Counted from the first letter of the stretch, positions 33,491 through 44,799 are shown. The stretch: 64,000 nt of DNA from Galeruca laticollis (GCA_963921935.1 OY998175.1:154192809-154256808), one strand, 5' to 3'. The notes: generated by a model not told the origin, from the sequence alone. A program made the numbers and translations.

Positions 33491-33497
<7 letters not shown>
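31559..33497 (+). repeat. 3' LTR
   Basis: 1939 bp, offset by 4766 bp from the 5' LTR up to the 36-bp gap near 33339 and by 4730 bp after it. Ends at the (TA)n array. Confidence 0.85.

Positions 33498-33533
<36 letters not shown>
33498..33533. repeat. (TA)n microsatellite
   Basis: TA run directly after the 3' LTR. Together with 26747-26792 it is probably one array split by the element. Confidence 0.95.
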
Positions 33534-33536
<3 letters not shown>

Positions 33537-33645
33537 AATAACGAATAGATAACGAATAGATTGGTGGGTATTGCACGCAAATAGAAGAAGGGGCTACTGA
33601 AAAGAGTGGTAACCGCAGACATGCATGTTTCTGGCTCATTAGATG
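33534..33645. repeat. (TA)n-associated repeat tail
   Basis: AACGAATAGATTGGTGGGTATTG, CACGCAAATAGAAG and GACATGCATGTTTCTGGCTC. The end is shared with the direct repeats at 22937 and 23287, and the beginning with 51317 (AACGAATAGATTAGTGGGTA). The TA array always precedes it. Confidence 0.7.
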
Positions 33646-35159
33646 TAGGAATATCACGTGATATTTAAACAACAACAATAATATAATACCATTAGATCGT
33701 GTATACAATAAGTTTCAAGATTTTAAATAGTCTATGATTTGCCTATGATATTGACAGTCTTTTCCGAGGAGAACTTCCGCACTGTTTGGAGTAGTATATT
33801 GTGCAACAAGTGGGAAAAGTTCAACTTTTCTCACGAGTGTGGAAGTTTGGGGCGAGTGCCGCAAACACACAAGTGTGAAAAGTACTTTTTCCACATGTTG
33901 CACACTATACTTTTTCTACAACTGCACAAATTTAAAGAATACAAGTGAATAGCTTTGTAGAAAAAGTCCAAGCATCGAGGACTACCCACCGAAAACGGCT
34001 GGGCATCGAGTATAAGTTTCTGAAATTGGCTGGGCATCGAGGATCCCCTACTGGATTCTCCATATAAATGTATGTAGTGTGGGCAAAGTGCCGTGAGTAA
34101 TAATATTTCTCACAGTGTGAGCAATATATGGTTTTGAAATTAAGTAAGCTATGAGAAATATGCTACTTTTCATAGCAGTTGTAGAAAAAATTAAATGTTC
34201 CTCGTTCGACTGCGTATTTTGGACATGCAATAAGGAGATGTTTTATGCCATCTACGACATTACATGTTGTACTCATCGGGGTTCACTATTTGCGAATAAA
34301 TAGAAATGGGTATATCTTGAGTGACTGAAACGTTAACTTAGCAGTCAACATTTCGAATATTGATTTAAATAAATAATTTTGCTACGAATGTTAAATTTAT
34401 TGGTGGAATAGACAACACGTCTGCCAAGTCTATATTTTAAATTCAACTAATTGAGTGTTGGTGGAATTAACGTTAAGGTTAACTCGTTCCAAAAAAATCC
34501 TTAATAGGAATTCGGAATGCGCGACTATACGATACATCTTTCGAGAGGTTAGTTGACGCAGAAATTCTGATAAAAGTTTGATCCAATATAAAACTTGTTC
34601 TCTAAGAACAAATTCGTGTGATTACTGCGGAAACTCCAGGACTAATCTACTTTTGTGAGTAAATTCTACCAAAGTACCTGACATAAGAAGTGTGTTATTG
34701 TATTAACTCCAAATAGCATGGCATTACAAGTACTGGTTGTACTGTCAGAGCTTATCGAGGACGCAGCTGTTCACCTGTATAGAGTACAGACAATTATACA
34801 ATTAAAGACGATTTTCCGGAATACAACCTTCGAACAACAACTCTTAAGTTGAGTAATTTTATTTTGTTTGGCTTCACCACTATCTCTTTTATCTGTTCGT
34901 TTAAGGTCAAAATGTATTTTTGTTCACTCATACTGACACCTACTAACCACTTTTTATATAATTTTATAACTCGTTTATTTTACTTTCATTATATTTATAC
35001 ATATTTTGATCCAGGAGTTTTATTTATTACACAGGTAATACCTGAAAAGTTGCCTTCAGCACATTTTTTTTGTGAACATTTATTAAAACTAGCAGGTAAC
35101 AGCAGTTAAGAGTTGGCTGATATATGTGAATGATTTTTTTTCTAATTTTGTTTAGGAAT
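33646..35159. other. no gene recognised; short repeats
   Basis: Contains hairpin-forming CTTTTTCCACATG/GTGGGAAAAG motifs (33800-33920), related to the tandem units at 51520-52490, and a doubled GGCTGGGCATCGAG (33996, 34029). No coding frame is supported. Confidence 0.35.
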
Positions 35160-36977
35160 AAAAATTAGTGGCGCCCTTAATTAAATTTAATTTTACCTTC
35201 ATCTTATTTCTTTTCTCTTCCTTTTCTTTCTTTATTTTATCTAACTTCTTCCAGATAACAGAGCCCTGAGAACTGGCTTAGTTATCTCCATTCACATTAT
35301 CAGTTTGAAAAGAACCTACTCTCTTTTTATTTTATTCCTTTTGCTTTATATTTTTTTACCCTGAGAGTACAGTTTGTGTTTCATGACCTAGTCGAAGCCG
35401 CGTTAATATAACTTGTATTTTCCTATTTTTAGTAGTAGGTTGCCATGGAGATATATTATTCTTTACTTCCCTTAGCTTTGATCTGGAATTCGACCACTCT
35501 CGTTCCCACGCACTATACACTTTAATTTTAAAGAATGCTTTTAAATCACTGGCAACGCTTCGACACTCACTTTTCAAATTAATATTAAAGATCGCGCACC
35601 AGCATCTGCTTTGTCGTTGCCTTCGATTCCAATATGCGATGGTATCCATATAAACTTAACGCTTCTAGAATTCAACTCAGCTTCCCGTAATTCAGGCTTT
35701 ATTAGTTTTCCAATAGGATTTTTTTGGTATATTTGCTGCAAACTTTTTAAAGCGCTGAGGGAATCGCAAATAATGAGGCTGTTTGAAAATGTCTGCGAGT
35801 TTGCGAGTTGGAGAGCTTTGTATAAAGCAAACAGTTCAACGGAGAAGATACTGAGGCTGGAAGTAAGTCTGTATTGGGAAATATTCCCCGAATTTACAAT
35901 GGCGGCCCCTACCCCTGTTTCACATTTTGATGCATCAGTGTATATTTTATTGCAGTCACTGTATTGTTGTTCCAAAATTAAATTAAATTTATCCCTTAAT
36001 ATTGCTGAGTTTACTTTGTATTTGTTAGATATATTTAGTATTGTATTAACACTAGGGGCTTTGATGGACCAGGGTGGAGGATGATCCAAGTCTACAGGAA
36101 ATACAGGAGGAAATTGAATGTCCAAATTATTTAGGAATATCCTTATCCTTTCATAGTAAGGTTTAGCTGTTTGGGGCTTATTGCTGAAGTGATGTAAATA
36201 TTTATTGGCGAAGGTGTTATTATAGAGGGGCTTGTTTTTATTCGATGCAATTGAGGTAGCATGTGACAATGTTAGATACATTCTTCGATAACGTAGAGGA
36301 GGTTCACCCGTTTTACTATGAATACTATCGACAGGAGTTGTTCTAAAAGCTTCAAGAGCAATTCTAAGCCCATGGTTATGAATAGTATCAAGTAATTCTA
36401 ATGTTGTTTTAGATGCAGAGGCGTAAGCAATTGATCCATAGTCTATTTTAGATCTTATTAAACTTTTGTAGATAGTTAGCAGCATATTATAATCAGATCC
36501 CCAGTGTTTGTTACTTAATGTCTTCATTATATTTAGCCTTTCATGACATGATAATATGGTTCGCTTTATATGTTCTTTCCAAGAAAGTTTTTGGTCTAAC
36601 CACATTCCGAGAAATTTAACAGATGGCTTGAAAGAAATAACTTCATCGTATAGAGTGAGTTTTGGATAAGATTCTGGGATCCTTTTAGAAAATAGTACTC
36701 TTTTTGTTTTTGAAACTGACAATTTGAGGCCAGTGTGCTGAGACCATAGTTCTAATTGTGTGAAAAAGGATTGAAATATATTTGTCATTAGAGTGGTATT
36801 TTTGCCTTTACAATAAACTACCAGGTCATCTGCGTATAAGCGAGCCTTAAGAGGCTTTTGGTATATCTTTGATAATCTTATATATAGCTATTAGAAACAG
36901 TGTTGGGCTAAGTACGTAGCCTTGAGGAGTTCCGTTTTCTTCAGTTTGACTTTCGAAATATGAATTATGGACTCTTA

Positions 36978-37135
36978 ATGAAATTGACTGTCTCGACCCT
37001 TACTTCGTGGAATATGCTCATATGACGATGATATTGATTTATCGAAACAATTGTCAATTTTTTAGAATTTTCAATAACTTGTATTATATTGTGGAATTAA
37101 CTAGAGACCTTGAGTTTCATTTAAAAACACTAATC
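36978..37135 (+). mobile_element. 158-bp hammerhead-bearing insertion in the LINE
   Basis: Flanked by perfect 10-bp direct repeats TGGACTCTTA (36968-36977, 37136-37145), where the LINE frame (QVRV / RVHNS) is interrupted. The insert carries ATGACGATGATATTGATTTA, then CGAAACAATTGTC, and matches the terminal repeat of the Penelope-like relic B near 63360-63480 and 61570-61730. It looks like a short non-autonomous Penelope-derived element. Confidence 0.7.
37022..37055 (+). ncRNA. hammerhead-like motif in the 158-bp insertion
   Basis: ATGACGA (canonical CTGACGA with C to A), an imperfect stem II, GAAAC at 37044-37048 and GTC at 37053-37055, the usual cleavage triplet. Probably a decayed copy of the motif at 63359-63391. 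Confidence 0.4.
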
Positions 37136-38737
37136 TGGACTCTTACTTGAAATGATCTGTCTTTAAGGAAATTACTAATAAATCTGAGGCAATTACCACG
37201 AATATTCCATGAGTGGATATAGATATACATGATTATTTAATTGACAGTGTTTCATGGATATCACTTTCCAGTTCAATAATATTATCGATTCCTGATCGAT
37301 TTTGTCTAAAACCATTTTGTTCGGATATTAAACATTTTGATGTTTCCAAGGTCCACATTAACCTGTAATTAACCATTTTCTCCATTAACTTGCACATTGA
37401 ACAGGTTAAACTTATAGGTCGATACGAGTCAGGTTCCAGACTTGACTTTTGGGTTTTCAGGAAAGGTAGAATGTACACTGTTGACCATGTTGAAGGAAAT
37501 TGATTATGTTTCCAGATACAGTTGAATAGTTGGAGAAGGAGTGTTTTAGCAGATTCAGGAAGGTGTTTTAAGAATGTGACTGGGATATCATCTAGTCCAG
37601 GACTAGCATATTTCATGCTATAAAGTGCATTTTCAAGCTCCTCCATAGAGAAGGGTATGTTTAGTGGAAAGTTTTCGTCTTCGTCTTGAAGTAGCTCTGA
37701 ATTTTCCACCACTAATCTGTTTTCAAGGAAGGTATTATCATAATTGCGGTTTGAATACAAACTTTTAAAGTGATTGGCTAAAGCGTCAGCCATTAGCTGA
37801 GGAGAGGTTGTGACTACATCATTAATCTTTGGTCGAGATAATATCGGTGTGTACTTTAGTCCTGAAACTTTTCTTATTCTTTTCCATACTTCACTGATGG
37901 GAGTGGCGCTGTTTATTTCGGAAACATATTTTCACCATGATGTTTACTTAGCTGTTTTGATGACAAGCTGTGCCTACGCTTTGAGCCTTTTTAAATCTAT
38001 TTTATTTTCGATTGTCTTGTGCCTCTTGTACTTATTAAGTGCTGTTTTGGCGGCACGAATAGACGTATGACATTCCGTATTCCACCATGGTACAGGGGTG
38101 CGTTTTTTGTTTGTCCTCATAGTTTTTCCTATGAAGAGTTCTGGACTTCTTAGAATAATGCTGTTGAAATTATTTAAGGATTCATCAACGTCGTCGGTCA
38201 GCGTACATTCCAGCAGTTCGTGATTGATGTGGGATTCAAATTCTGTCCAGTTTGCATATCCTATTTTCCATTTCGGAACAAAACATTCAGGAGTCAGGGC
38301 TGCTGAGTTCTTGATAAGGATAGGATGGTGATCACTGCCATATGTGTACTGAAGGGCTTCCCAAAAAAGGTGAGGAGTAAGTTGAGGGTCGCACAAACTT
38401 AAATCAATTACTGATGAGTTCCCAGTATTCACGTTAAATCTTGTTGGAGAGCCATCGTTAAGAAAGTTAAGCTGAAATAAACTTGCTTCTAATGTATCCT
38501 TAACTAATGTTGCTACGCCACCACTCGATATATTGTTGGTTGCGACTCTATCTTTTCGAAAGCATTTGAATGATACAGAGTTGTATATTTTTTGACGGTT
38601 TAAGTTGGTTTCTTGCAGACATATTATCTCCGTAGTTTGTTCAGCAATGATGAGTTGAAGCATAACAAGGCGATGGAAGAATCCATCAATATTCCATTGT
38701 AGTATTGATGTGAATTTAAGGAATTAATTTGTATATG

Positions 38738-39886
38738 TTAGTTCTGGCTTAACTGAGAGGCGTCGCTTTCGTCATCTGAGAAATAACCACCGAGCTGAGC
38801 GAAAATTTTCTTTTTAAGTAAAGTTAGTTTGCGCTTCGTTGATTTGTCTTTTACGTGGGGATATATTAGACGTAGCATACTAGTCAGTGCTAAGATATCT
38901 GTAGTGTACTCTTTTATAATACTAATGGGATCTGAAGATCCGCTTAGACTGCTAAGCAAAAGAATTAGTTGATCGAAATAAAGCACAAATGGAGGAGACT
39001 GGTTTTCGATAAATGTTTTGGCCGGTTCAAGTGATTATATTAAGTTCAAATTGCTATCTTCATTTTTTGAGTTAGAGTTGAACTTTGGCTTCTTTGCTTT
39101 TGACTTCTGTTTTGGTACAGGGAATGCATTGCACTGTGTGATAGGTGGACTCACTTCAGGTGAAACGATTTTGTCAAAATTTCGTTTTGGTTGGCTTGTA
39201 TCGACAGTTGCTTGAGAAGTTTCCATAGTTGTAAGTATTTGTGGGTTATCAGAGACAGCTTTTGTATTTGTTGGTTGCGTTATTGTATTCGCAATTGTAG
39301 CAAACTATATTGTCTTGAGAAATGAATATTATGTAGGAAGTGTTGTCGAAATCAAGAATAAATGAATCTGGAAGCTGTAAGTTGTGTGGGCTGACGAATA
39401 CTTGTCTTCTGAAACTCAATATGTGATTATATTCCGGTAGAGATGCACCAATTCTCAGGAATGTCATGGGTGAAACAGGTGCTAAACCAATTTTTTGTAA
39501 TTCAATAATCAGTATATTATGAGGAATAGATGGGCACACATTTGAGAGAACGATTCTTTCTGCTGGCGATATTAGTTTTCTAGCATTGACTACCATTCCG
39601 TTAACTTCTATTTGTCCGTAGTCATTCATGAAAGTTTCTACTAGATGTTTATTAGATAAATACATGCATATCCGGTTGTTTGATAACCGGGATGAGAAGA
39701 TTATGTTTGTTGGCTGGATTATACTACCCAGAGGAATTAGGTAATCTTGAAGACGAGTGTTTTCTAATGCAATAAATGTTCTTTTGAAGGGAAGATGGGG
39801 ATTGAAGCTGCTGATGAATAGGTTCGGGAATTATCTGATCTAGATTGAGAATGTGGAAGAGTCGAAACATTTTGGTTGTGGTTCAT
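38738..39886 (-). pseudogene. LINE ORF1 (gag-like)
   Basis: The start MNHNQNVSTLPHSQSRSDNS at 39886 follows a GC-richer 5' leader. After a slip near 39780 it continues YLIPLGSIIQPTNIIFSSRL, NNRICMYLSNKHLVETFM and QDNIVCYNCEY, where the first half of a Cys knuckle is visible. A frame break near 39250 is followed by METSQATVDTSQPKRNFDK and a C-terminal helical part (38986-38738, ending DDESDASQLSQN). The protein would bind LINE RNA. Three frames are needed to read it, so it is inactive. Confidence 0.65.
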
Positions 39887-40139
39887 GATGAAGGGTCCGA
39901 AAAATAATACGGCCCTGTCACCTGATAAAACAGGTGTATGGGCCTGCGATAGTAATTATCCAGCTAATGAGACCGGTTTCTTATCAATAACAATATAAAA
40001 TGAATGAAACTGAAATTGTTTAATATCGTACACTTTGTTGTCAATAATTTAATTTTGAAGATACCAGCAAATGCACTTACTGTTGTGAAAGTATCCCTAC
40101 ACAAAATTCACAATTATCACTTTGTTAACACTTAGCAAC

Positions 40140-40670
40140 TTTGGAAATAATCAGAGCCCTCATTGAACACAGATTCTATGTCTGAAAATAATATTAAATT
40201 ATCTGGGCATTTTCTTAAATCATTTAAAATTTCATTCAAATTTGGCTTTCATTTTTAAAAAAGAAACTATGAACAAAGCGTCGAATTATATTTTTTGTTG
40301 TATCGTCGAAGGTTTGAACAATTTCTGGACGACGTCAACGAGGGTTAGAAGAGACAATTATTCCAGTGTTTCTATATTCTCTAATAATTCGAAACACATT
40401 CGATCTAGAAACTCCTAAAAAAATTAAATTTGTATACGTTAATTTCACAAAAAAAGTGCTATTTTCGATAACCTACCTAACCTTTTTACAATTTTAAACA
40501 CAATGGCATTCACCTTTCTCTCTGGTTCATCATCTGAGATTTGTTCATACAAATTCACAATGTTTTGCTTCTCTGTAGACGACAAGTGGCCTAAATTTAC
40601 AGAGCTCCCCTTTTGAGGGGCGAATGATGTCTGCAAGTACTTGGAATATTATCTGAGTCCATTTTCAAAT
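40140..40670 (-). pseudogene. IS630-type transposase N-terminal fragment
   Basis: The minus strand reads LGHLSSTEKQNIVNLYEQIS and KVNAIVFKIVKRLG, then a GTAGGT...TTTTTTAG intron (about 40477-40414), then VSRSNVFRIIREYRNTGIIV and FDDTTKNIIRRFVHSFFFKN. This is the helix-turn-helix plus linker arrangement of DD82E-like transposases (compare EEKVLILNVYEGLR and VSESTIYNILK at 56182). The catalytic part is missing. Confidence 0.55.
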
Positions 40671-40876
40671 TAATCCTGACAACAACTGTTTTTATATTTT
40701 AATAAAACAATAACAAAAACGCAAGAAAGAACAAAATGGACACTAGTTGTTTACAATTTATACAATTGTCAATCATAATATAATGTGTGTGAAACCGGTT
40801 GCGATTTGATCAATCAGGAATCTACAGAATTGCCAACTTAAATTCAAATCAGTCCTCCGAGTTTAAAATCAGGGTA

Positions 40877-41274
40877 TAGACCGAAAAAGTGTAACGTCAG
40901 AACATGGCCGCTCACAGTTACTGAGGGAAAACAAATCAATTATTCAACTTATGTCTTATCTTGACCGTTGTGCTATTTTAAAAGTTTATCCGCTTTTTCA
41001 TTTGTAAAGTGACACTGCAGTGACTATCAATTCATTATGCCTTATTGCTTCGCTCCTAAACTTCCAACATATACTCTATCTCTACGACATATCCACTGTT
41101 TAATCTGTCTCCACATTTCTTAAACACTTTAATTTCATTACAAAACTGCTCCGACAAATTAACAATAGCCATGTTTAATCATATTACAAACGTAAAATGA
41201 ACGTAAATAAATATTTGTTTTCCCTCAGTAACTGTCGGCGGCTATGTTTATGACGTCATTGCTTATTTGGTCTA
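40877..41274. mobile_element. 398-bp MITE with ~58-bp TIRs and TA duplication
   Basis: TAGACCGAAAAAGTGTAACG to AGTTACTGAGGGAAAACAAA (40877-40935) is mirrored at 41216-41274 (TTTGTTTTCCCTCAGTAACT to TTTGGTCTA). TA flanks both sides (40875-40876 and 41275-41276). No coding content. A Tc1/mariner-type parent is likely from the TA target. Confidence 0.75.
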
Positions 41275-41289
41275 TAGTTTCCTTCAACC

Positions 41290-41530
41290 ACCAGAGTCTC
41301 TTCGTTTCTTTCTTTTCAAAATAGGGTTACTTACTATTTTAAACACTATGGAATACGGTGTTTTTGTTGAAGAAGCACTCCTTGGTAATTCCACGTTTCA
41401 GAAGTGAAGTATAAACATGTAATACTATTTTTTTCTCATGATAGTCTAACTTGTGTCGACTAGTGGTACTACGACCTCCAGTTGAAGCACTAGCTTCAGA
41501 ATGAGCCCATGGACACCACCTTTTTCACAA
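41290..41530 (-). pseudogene. second transposase N-terminal fragment
   Basis: The minus strand reads SEASASTGGRSTTSRHKLDY then HEKKIVLHVYTSLLKRGITK, similar to the start of the IS630-type enzymes nearby. Short and without a catalytic part. Confidence 0.35.
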
Positions 41531-42220
41531 CACAAAAATCGAATAAACACTTTAAAATAGACACAACTGACGCAATGGAATATGGTAGGTAATGATTAAA
41601 TGTTGTTTAACTTTCCCCCTTTTATTTCTTAAATTGGAAATCGGTCAGTTCTCATAACACTCTTGTTTTCCAAATTTGGTAGGTAATTTATTTTGTAACC
41701 GTAAATAGGCCATTATAATCTCGTTAATAGCCAATTTGTACTGAAAGTCTTCTGGCCAGGTAAGTAAATTTTATTTTTTATGTATTTAAATGTCAAACTA
41801 TTTCATGAGATATTTTAATCCGGATCTAGGAATCTTTTAACGGACACACACTTTTATTTATAGCCCATACTTCCAACAATAGGTAATAATGAGGATCGCC
41901 GGCTAATATTGATTTATGAACTACTTAGATTTCTGATTTACTATATATATGCAATTTGTTGTTTACATTCAACTTTTCTGAAGCGTCAGTTGTATGCCAA
42001 AATTGTTTCTTGTTTAAAGTACCGCTATCGTAGTTTGTGGAATGAACTAAGTATTTTTTATGTTGTATTGGTGGTTTATTTATAGTTGTGATTGTCTTTC
42101 GAAACGAATCAAATATATTACTGACAGTTTCTCCATGAAAAACGTAATTTTATAAACTGAAATTTACATTTGACGTATTGAATGATGAAGTATTAACAAA
42201 CATTGAAATAATTAATTAAT
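41531..42220. other. no gene recognised
   Basis: AT-rich non-coding sequence. Confidence 0.3.
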
Positions 42221-42488
42221 TCAATTTTGATGTTCCACCCAAGATTTTCCTATCCCTGTTTTATACATAAAAGTTCTGGTAACCCGACTTGGATAATCTA
42301 GTAAACTGTAGCCAGATTGTACCATCTGAGCTTTTCTCGTTTCGTTTGGTCTCAGGTGGCGAAAGTCGATGCTTTTATCGGAAGTGCAATACGCAGTCCG
42401 ATGCAAGTTCATTTTTACCAAATCACCGGCGGGTTTTAATCTTTTCTACCAGACGGTAATTCGATTTGTTACTTCCTCGTTCAACGCC
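42221..42488 (-). CDS. possible last exon of an unidentified gene
   Basis: The minus strand has a TTTATTTCAG acceptor at about 42489, then a coding-like frame VERGSNKSNYRLVEKIKT which, after a one-base shift near 42428, continues PAGDLVKMNLHRTAYCTSDK, SIDFRHLRPNETRKAQMVQS, GYSLLDYPSRVTRTF and GIGKSWVEHQN, ending at TGA. GC content and residue mix are unlike the surrounding transposon debris, and there is no transposase or LINE resemblance. It may be a true host exon (with an assembly slip) or a retro-fragment. No function assigned. Confidence 0.4.
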
Positions 42489-43799
42489 CAACGGTTCTGA
42501 AATAAACCAAACGTATAAAACTTTAAGGCATATTCGCAGTAACGGTAGATGATACTGTTTATTCGATTTGATGTCTATTGTTTTTTTAACTGTAATTTTT
42601 AATCTAAGGTATTAACTTATACGAAAACTAAGTTTTTTCAATTTTGACTAGATGACCCGTACTGCTCCGCAGCATTAGGATAAACTATATATGAGAGGGT
42701 GTAATTATTACATAAAATCATTTCACAGTACTTCCTTCCAGACAATATTAGCTGTGCTTCGGCCGCAGTATTAGGAAAAAATTGAAAGTAAAGTTGATTG
42801 TGCACACATAACTTTCCTCAAACTCAATGAATTCAAGCAGTTAATAGCTCAAAAGAAAGGGCTTGATCCACTGAGTGTTATTAGACTTGTGTCAACAGAC
42901 TATATTAATTAGAACTCTAGTTATAGAGGTTTGAGTGAAGGAAAATCTTGAAAAAATGGAATGTAAAGTTGATTGTGCACGCATAACGAATTTAAGCAGC
43001 TGATAGCTCAAAAGAAAGAGCTTGATCCACTGAGCATTCCGAGAGTGAAACGGTCAAGATCCTTTCATTAGAAGAGGAGCTATGAGAATTCGAAATTATT
43101 GAATGAATGTGTCCCAGAAGAAACGTACAGAGAATAATCGCATTTGAGTATAACTTGAGTAAGGTGGAAGTTGAGTAAATTTCAATGATTGATTACATAT
43201 ATGTGTCTAAATACATTTCATTTAAAAAAAATGAAGGAAATCGGCCAGATAGAACTGCCAGACCTGACTTCAATTTTCATATATTTTTTTAATATATAAG
43301 ATGAGTGTTAACTCACCTTGTAAGTATTGAGACAAATAATAACATGTTATGAAACATTCTAAAGCAAAGATAACTCAATAGAAATTTATAAGGCCAATAA
43401 GCACACCATAGTTTACGGGGTAATACTATTATTTTTGGAGAAAATCAAAAATTTGGTTTTAAATAGGTCCAATTATACCTAAGGCCACGAAATATAGAAT
43501 TCGCAAAGCAGTTCGAAATAGGGTCACTTCACTTGTTAGCCAACCACTACTAGTTCTCGACGATTTCGACTTTTCAAAGGCGAAAATAAGAAAAGTAGCA
43601 TCTGTATTTGAAAAACAAACGTTAAATTTGTTTCCTGCCCCTTCCATACATTTAACCGTACACAAAATGGCCGTAAAGACAACTGCTTCCCGCAAAAAAA
43701 TCAGTTCAATATCGTAGTTCTAGAAGAATGATGCACATCCCTCTAAGGTACAGAAGTGTTAAGTGTTGCCCGGCTAAGAAATAGTAAGTGGTCGAAAAC
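42489..43799. repeat. non-coding flank with a diverged tandem duplication
   Basis: GTAAAGTTGATTGTGCACAC and AGCTCAAAAGAAAGGGCTTG (about 42787-42880) recur as GTAAAGTTGATTGTGCACGC and AGCTCAAAAGAAAGAGCTTG (about 42963-43040). The copies encode a similar short peptide (EFKQLIAQKKGLDPLS) in one frame. No larger gene seen. Confidence 0.4.
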
Positions 43800-44285
43800 T
43801 AATATGTATGGTTCACGTAAGAGATATATTGCGAAATTTAAAGTTTCACCTTAAATACCGTCATAGTCCAGTAAATGTTATAATTTAAAATACTTATTAG
43901 ACGATATATTCATTTAATATTATAACTTCAACTAACAATCGTTAGAATGTATTTAATAATTATTAAATACATCTTAAACATAACACCAAACAATTAACAC
44001 TACCTTATATCTCATTTTATTAACAAGAATTAGTAATATAATTTTCAAATAACATATTATTTTCACGATATCTTACTGAACTATAAGCATATTTTGAGAT
44101 AGCAGTTTTTTCAATCACGCACGTGCCCACAATCGATAAGGCCCGCTTACAATTTAGTTGGTGCGCTAGCATCAATATAGAGTGTAGTGAGTCAGTGGTA
44201 TTGGTAAAAATAAACAAAATATTAACACCTTTCAGAGTCTAACTCCGCAACTTAAAGGGGATATGCCATTACATTTCTGCACTAT
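43800..44285 (-). repeat. head-to-tail, internally deleted LINE copy
   Basis: 43972-44285 matches 61131-61450 (5' region; GGTGCGCTAGCATCAATATA in both), and 43800-43970 matches 44286-44470 (3' tail; CTTCAACTAACAATCGTTA in both). The order on the minus strand is full LINE, tail, 5' region, tail. Confidence 0.65.
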
Positions 44286-44799
44286 ATGTTTTGCGCGTAT
44301 GGTTCACGTAAGATATATAGAGCGAAATTTAATGTTTCGGCTTACTTATCCTTTGATTTGAATACTGTCATAGTCCAGTCAATGTTATAATTTAAAATGC
44401 TTATCATCATTCATTTAATATTATAACTTCAACTAACAATCGTTAAGATGTATTTAATAATTTTATAATTTATAAATACATAAATAAATATATAAAATAA
44501 AATTCTTTATTTTTTGAATGACAAACAAAGTTTGTATAAAATTCGTCAAAAGTTTTCTTAGAAACTAATTTAACTACCTAACTAACTAACTAGTACAACC
44601 TAAAAGTAAAGTGAAAATAACGCATAGTGAAAAATATAGGATAAATACACAAAGTTCTTACAAATTTGAAAACACATCGACTGAATAAAAACACATATCT
44701 ACTATAAACGATTTGAGTAAAATTTTGAATGATTTTATTGTTTTACTTGATTTAATATATAATGGTAATTTATTAAAAAGTCATTGTCCCATTATAGGA

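Larger units (their letters stand above)
26793..33497 (+). mobile_element. LTR retrotransposon, gag-only, ~6.7 kb
   Basis: Two direct LTRs (26793-28767, 31559-33497) flank 2.8 kb of internal sequence with a primer-binding site, a gag-like gene, degenerate pol remnants and a polypurine tract. No reverse transcriptase, RNase H or integrase motif is visible. It sits inside a (TA)n tract that continues on both sides. The high LTR similarity implies a fairly recent insertion. It would need proteins from a complete relative, and appears to be an internally deleted, non-autonomous Ty3/gypsy-like element; the superfamily is inferred. Confidence 0.8.
35356..38690 (-). pseudogene. LINE ORF2: endonuclease, reverse transcriptase, RNase H
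   Basis: The endonuclease (38663-37974) starts IIAEQTTEIICLQETNLNRQ (catalytic E) and ends YGSDHHPILI (SDH), but about 100 residues between SLFQLNFL and NDGSPTRFN are deleted. The RT N-terminus (37793-37233) has PGLDDIPVTFLK, PFLKT-x-K and YRPISLTCSMCKLMEKM. The GTPQGYVLSPT box lies at about 36935-36905 and LYADDLVVYC near 36835. RNase H (YTDASKCETGVGAAIV, SVELFALYKAL, ICDSLSALK, HIGIEGNDKAD) lies at about 35990-35600. The family nicks target DNA and reverse-transcribes its own RNA there. Breaks: the endonuclease deletion, several frameshifts, and a 158-bp insertion at 36978-37135. Confidence 0.8.
35160..39990 (-). mobile_element. I-clade LINE, nearly full-length but dead
   Basis: On the minus strand the order is ORF1 (gag-like), then ORF2 with endonuclease, reverse transcriptase and RNase H, then a short 3' region with a hairpin (GATAAC...GTTATC, 35255-35290). 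The RNase H domain places it with the I group. The extreme C-terminus (Cys-rich tail) is missing after LTRLRLGHETQTVLSG. The edges are approximate; no poly-A tail is evident. Confidence 0.75.

Noticed and set aside
35611..36084. 157-residue plus-strand ORF
   Set aside because: Antisense shadow of the LINE RNase H/RT region.
43459..43695. 78-residue minus-strand ORF
   Set aside because: No family resemblance and surrounded by non-coding sequence.
44020..44217. Minus-strand ORF with a relative at 61180-61407
   Set aside because: The two copies differ by many amino-acid changes and lie in the LINE 5' region; no sign of coding constraint.
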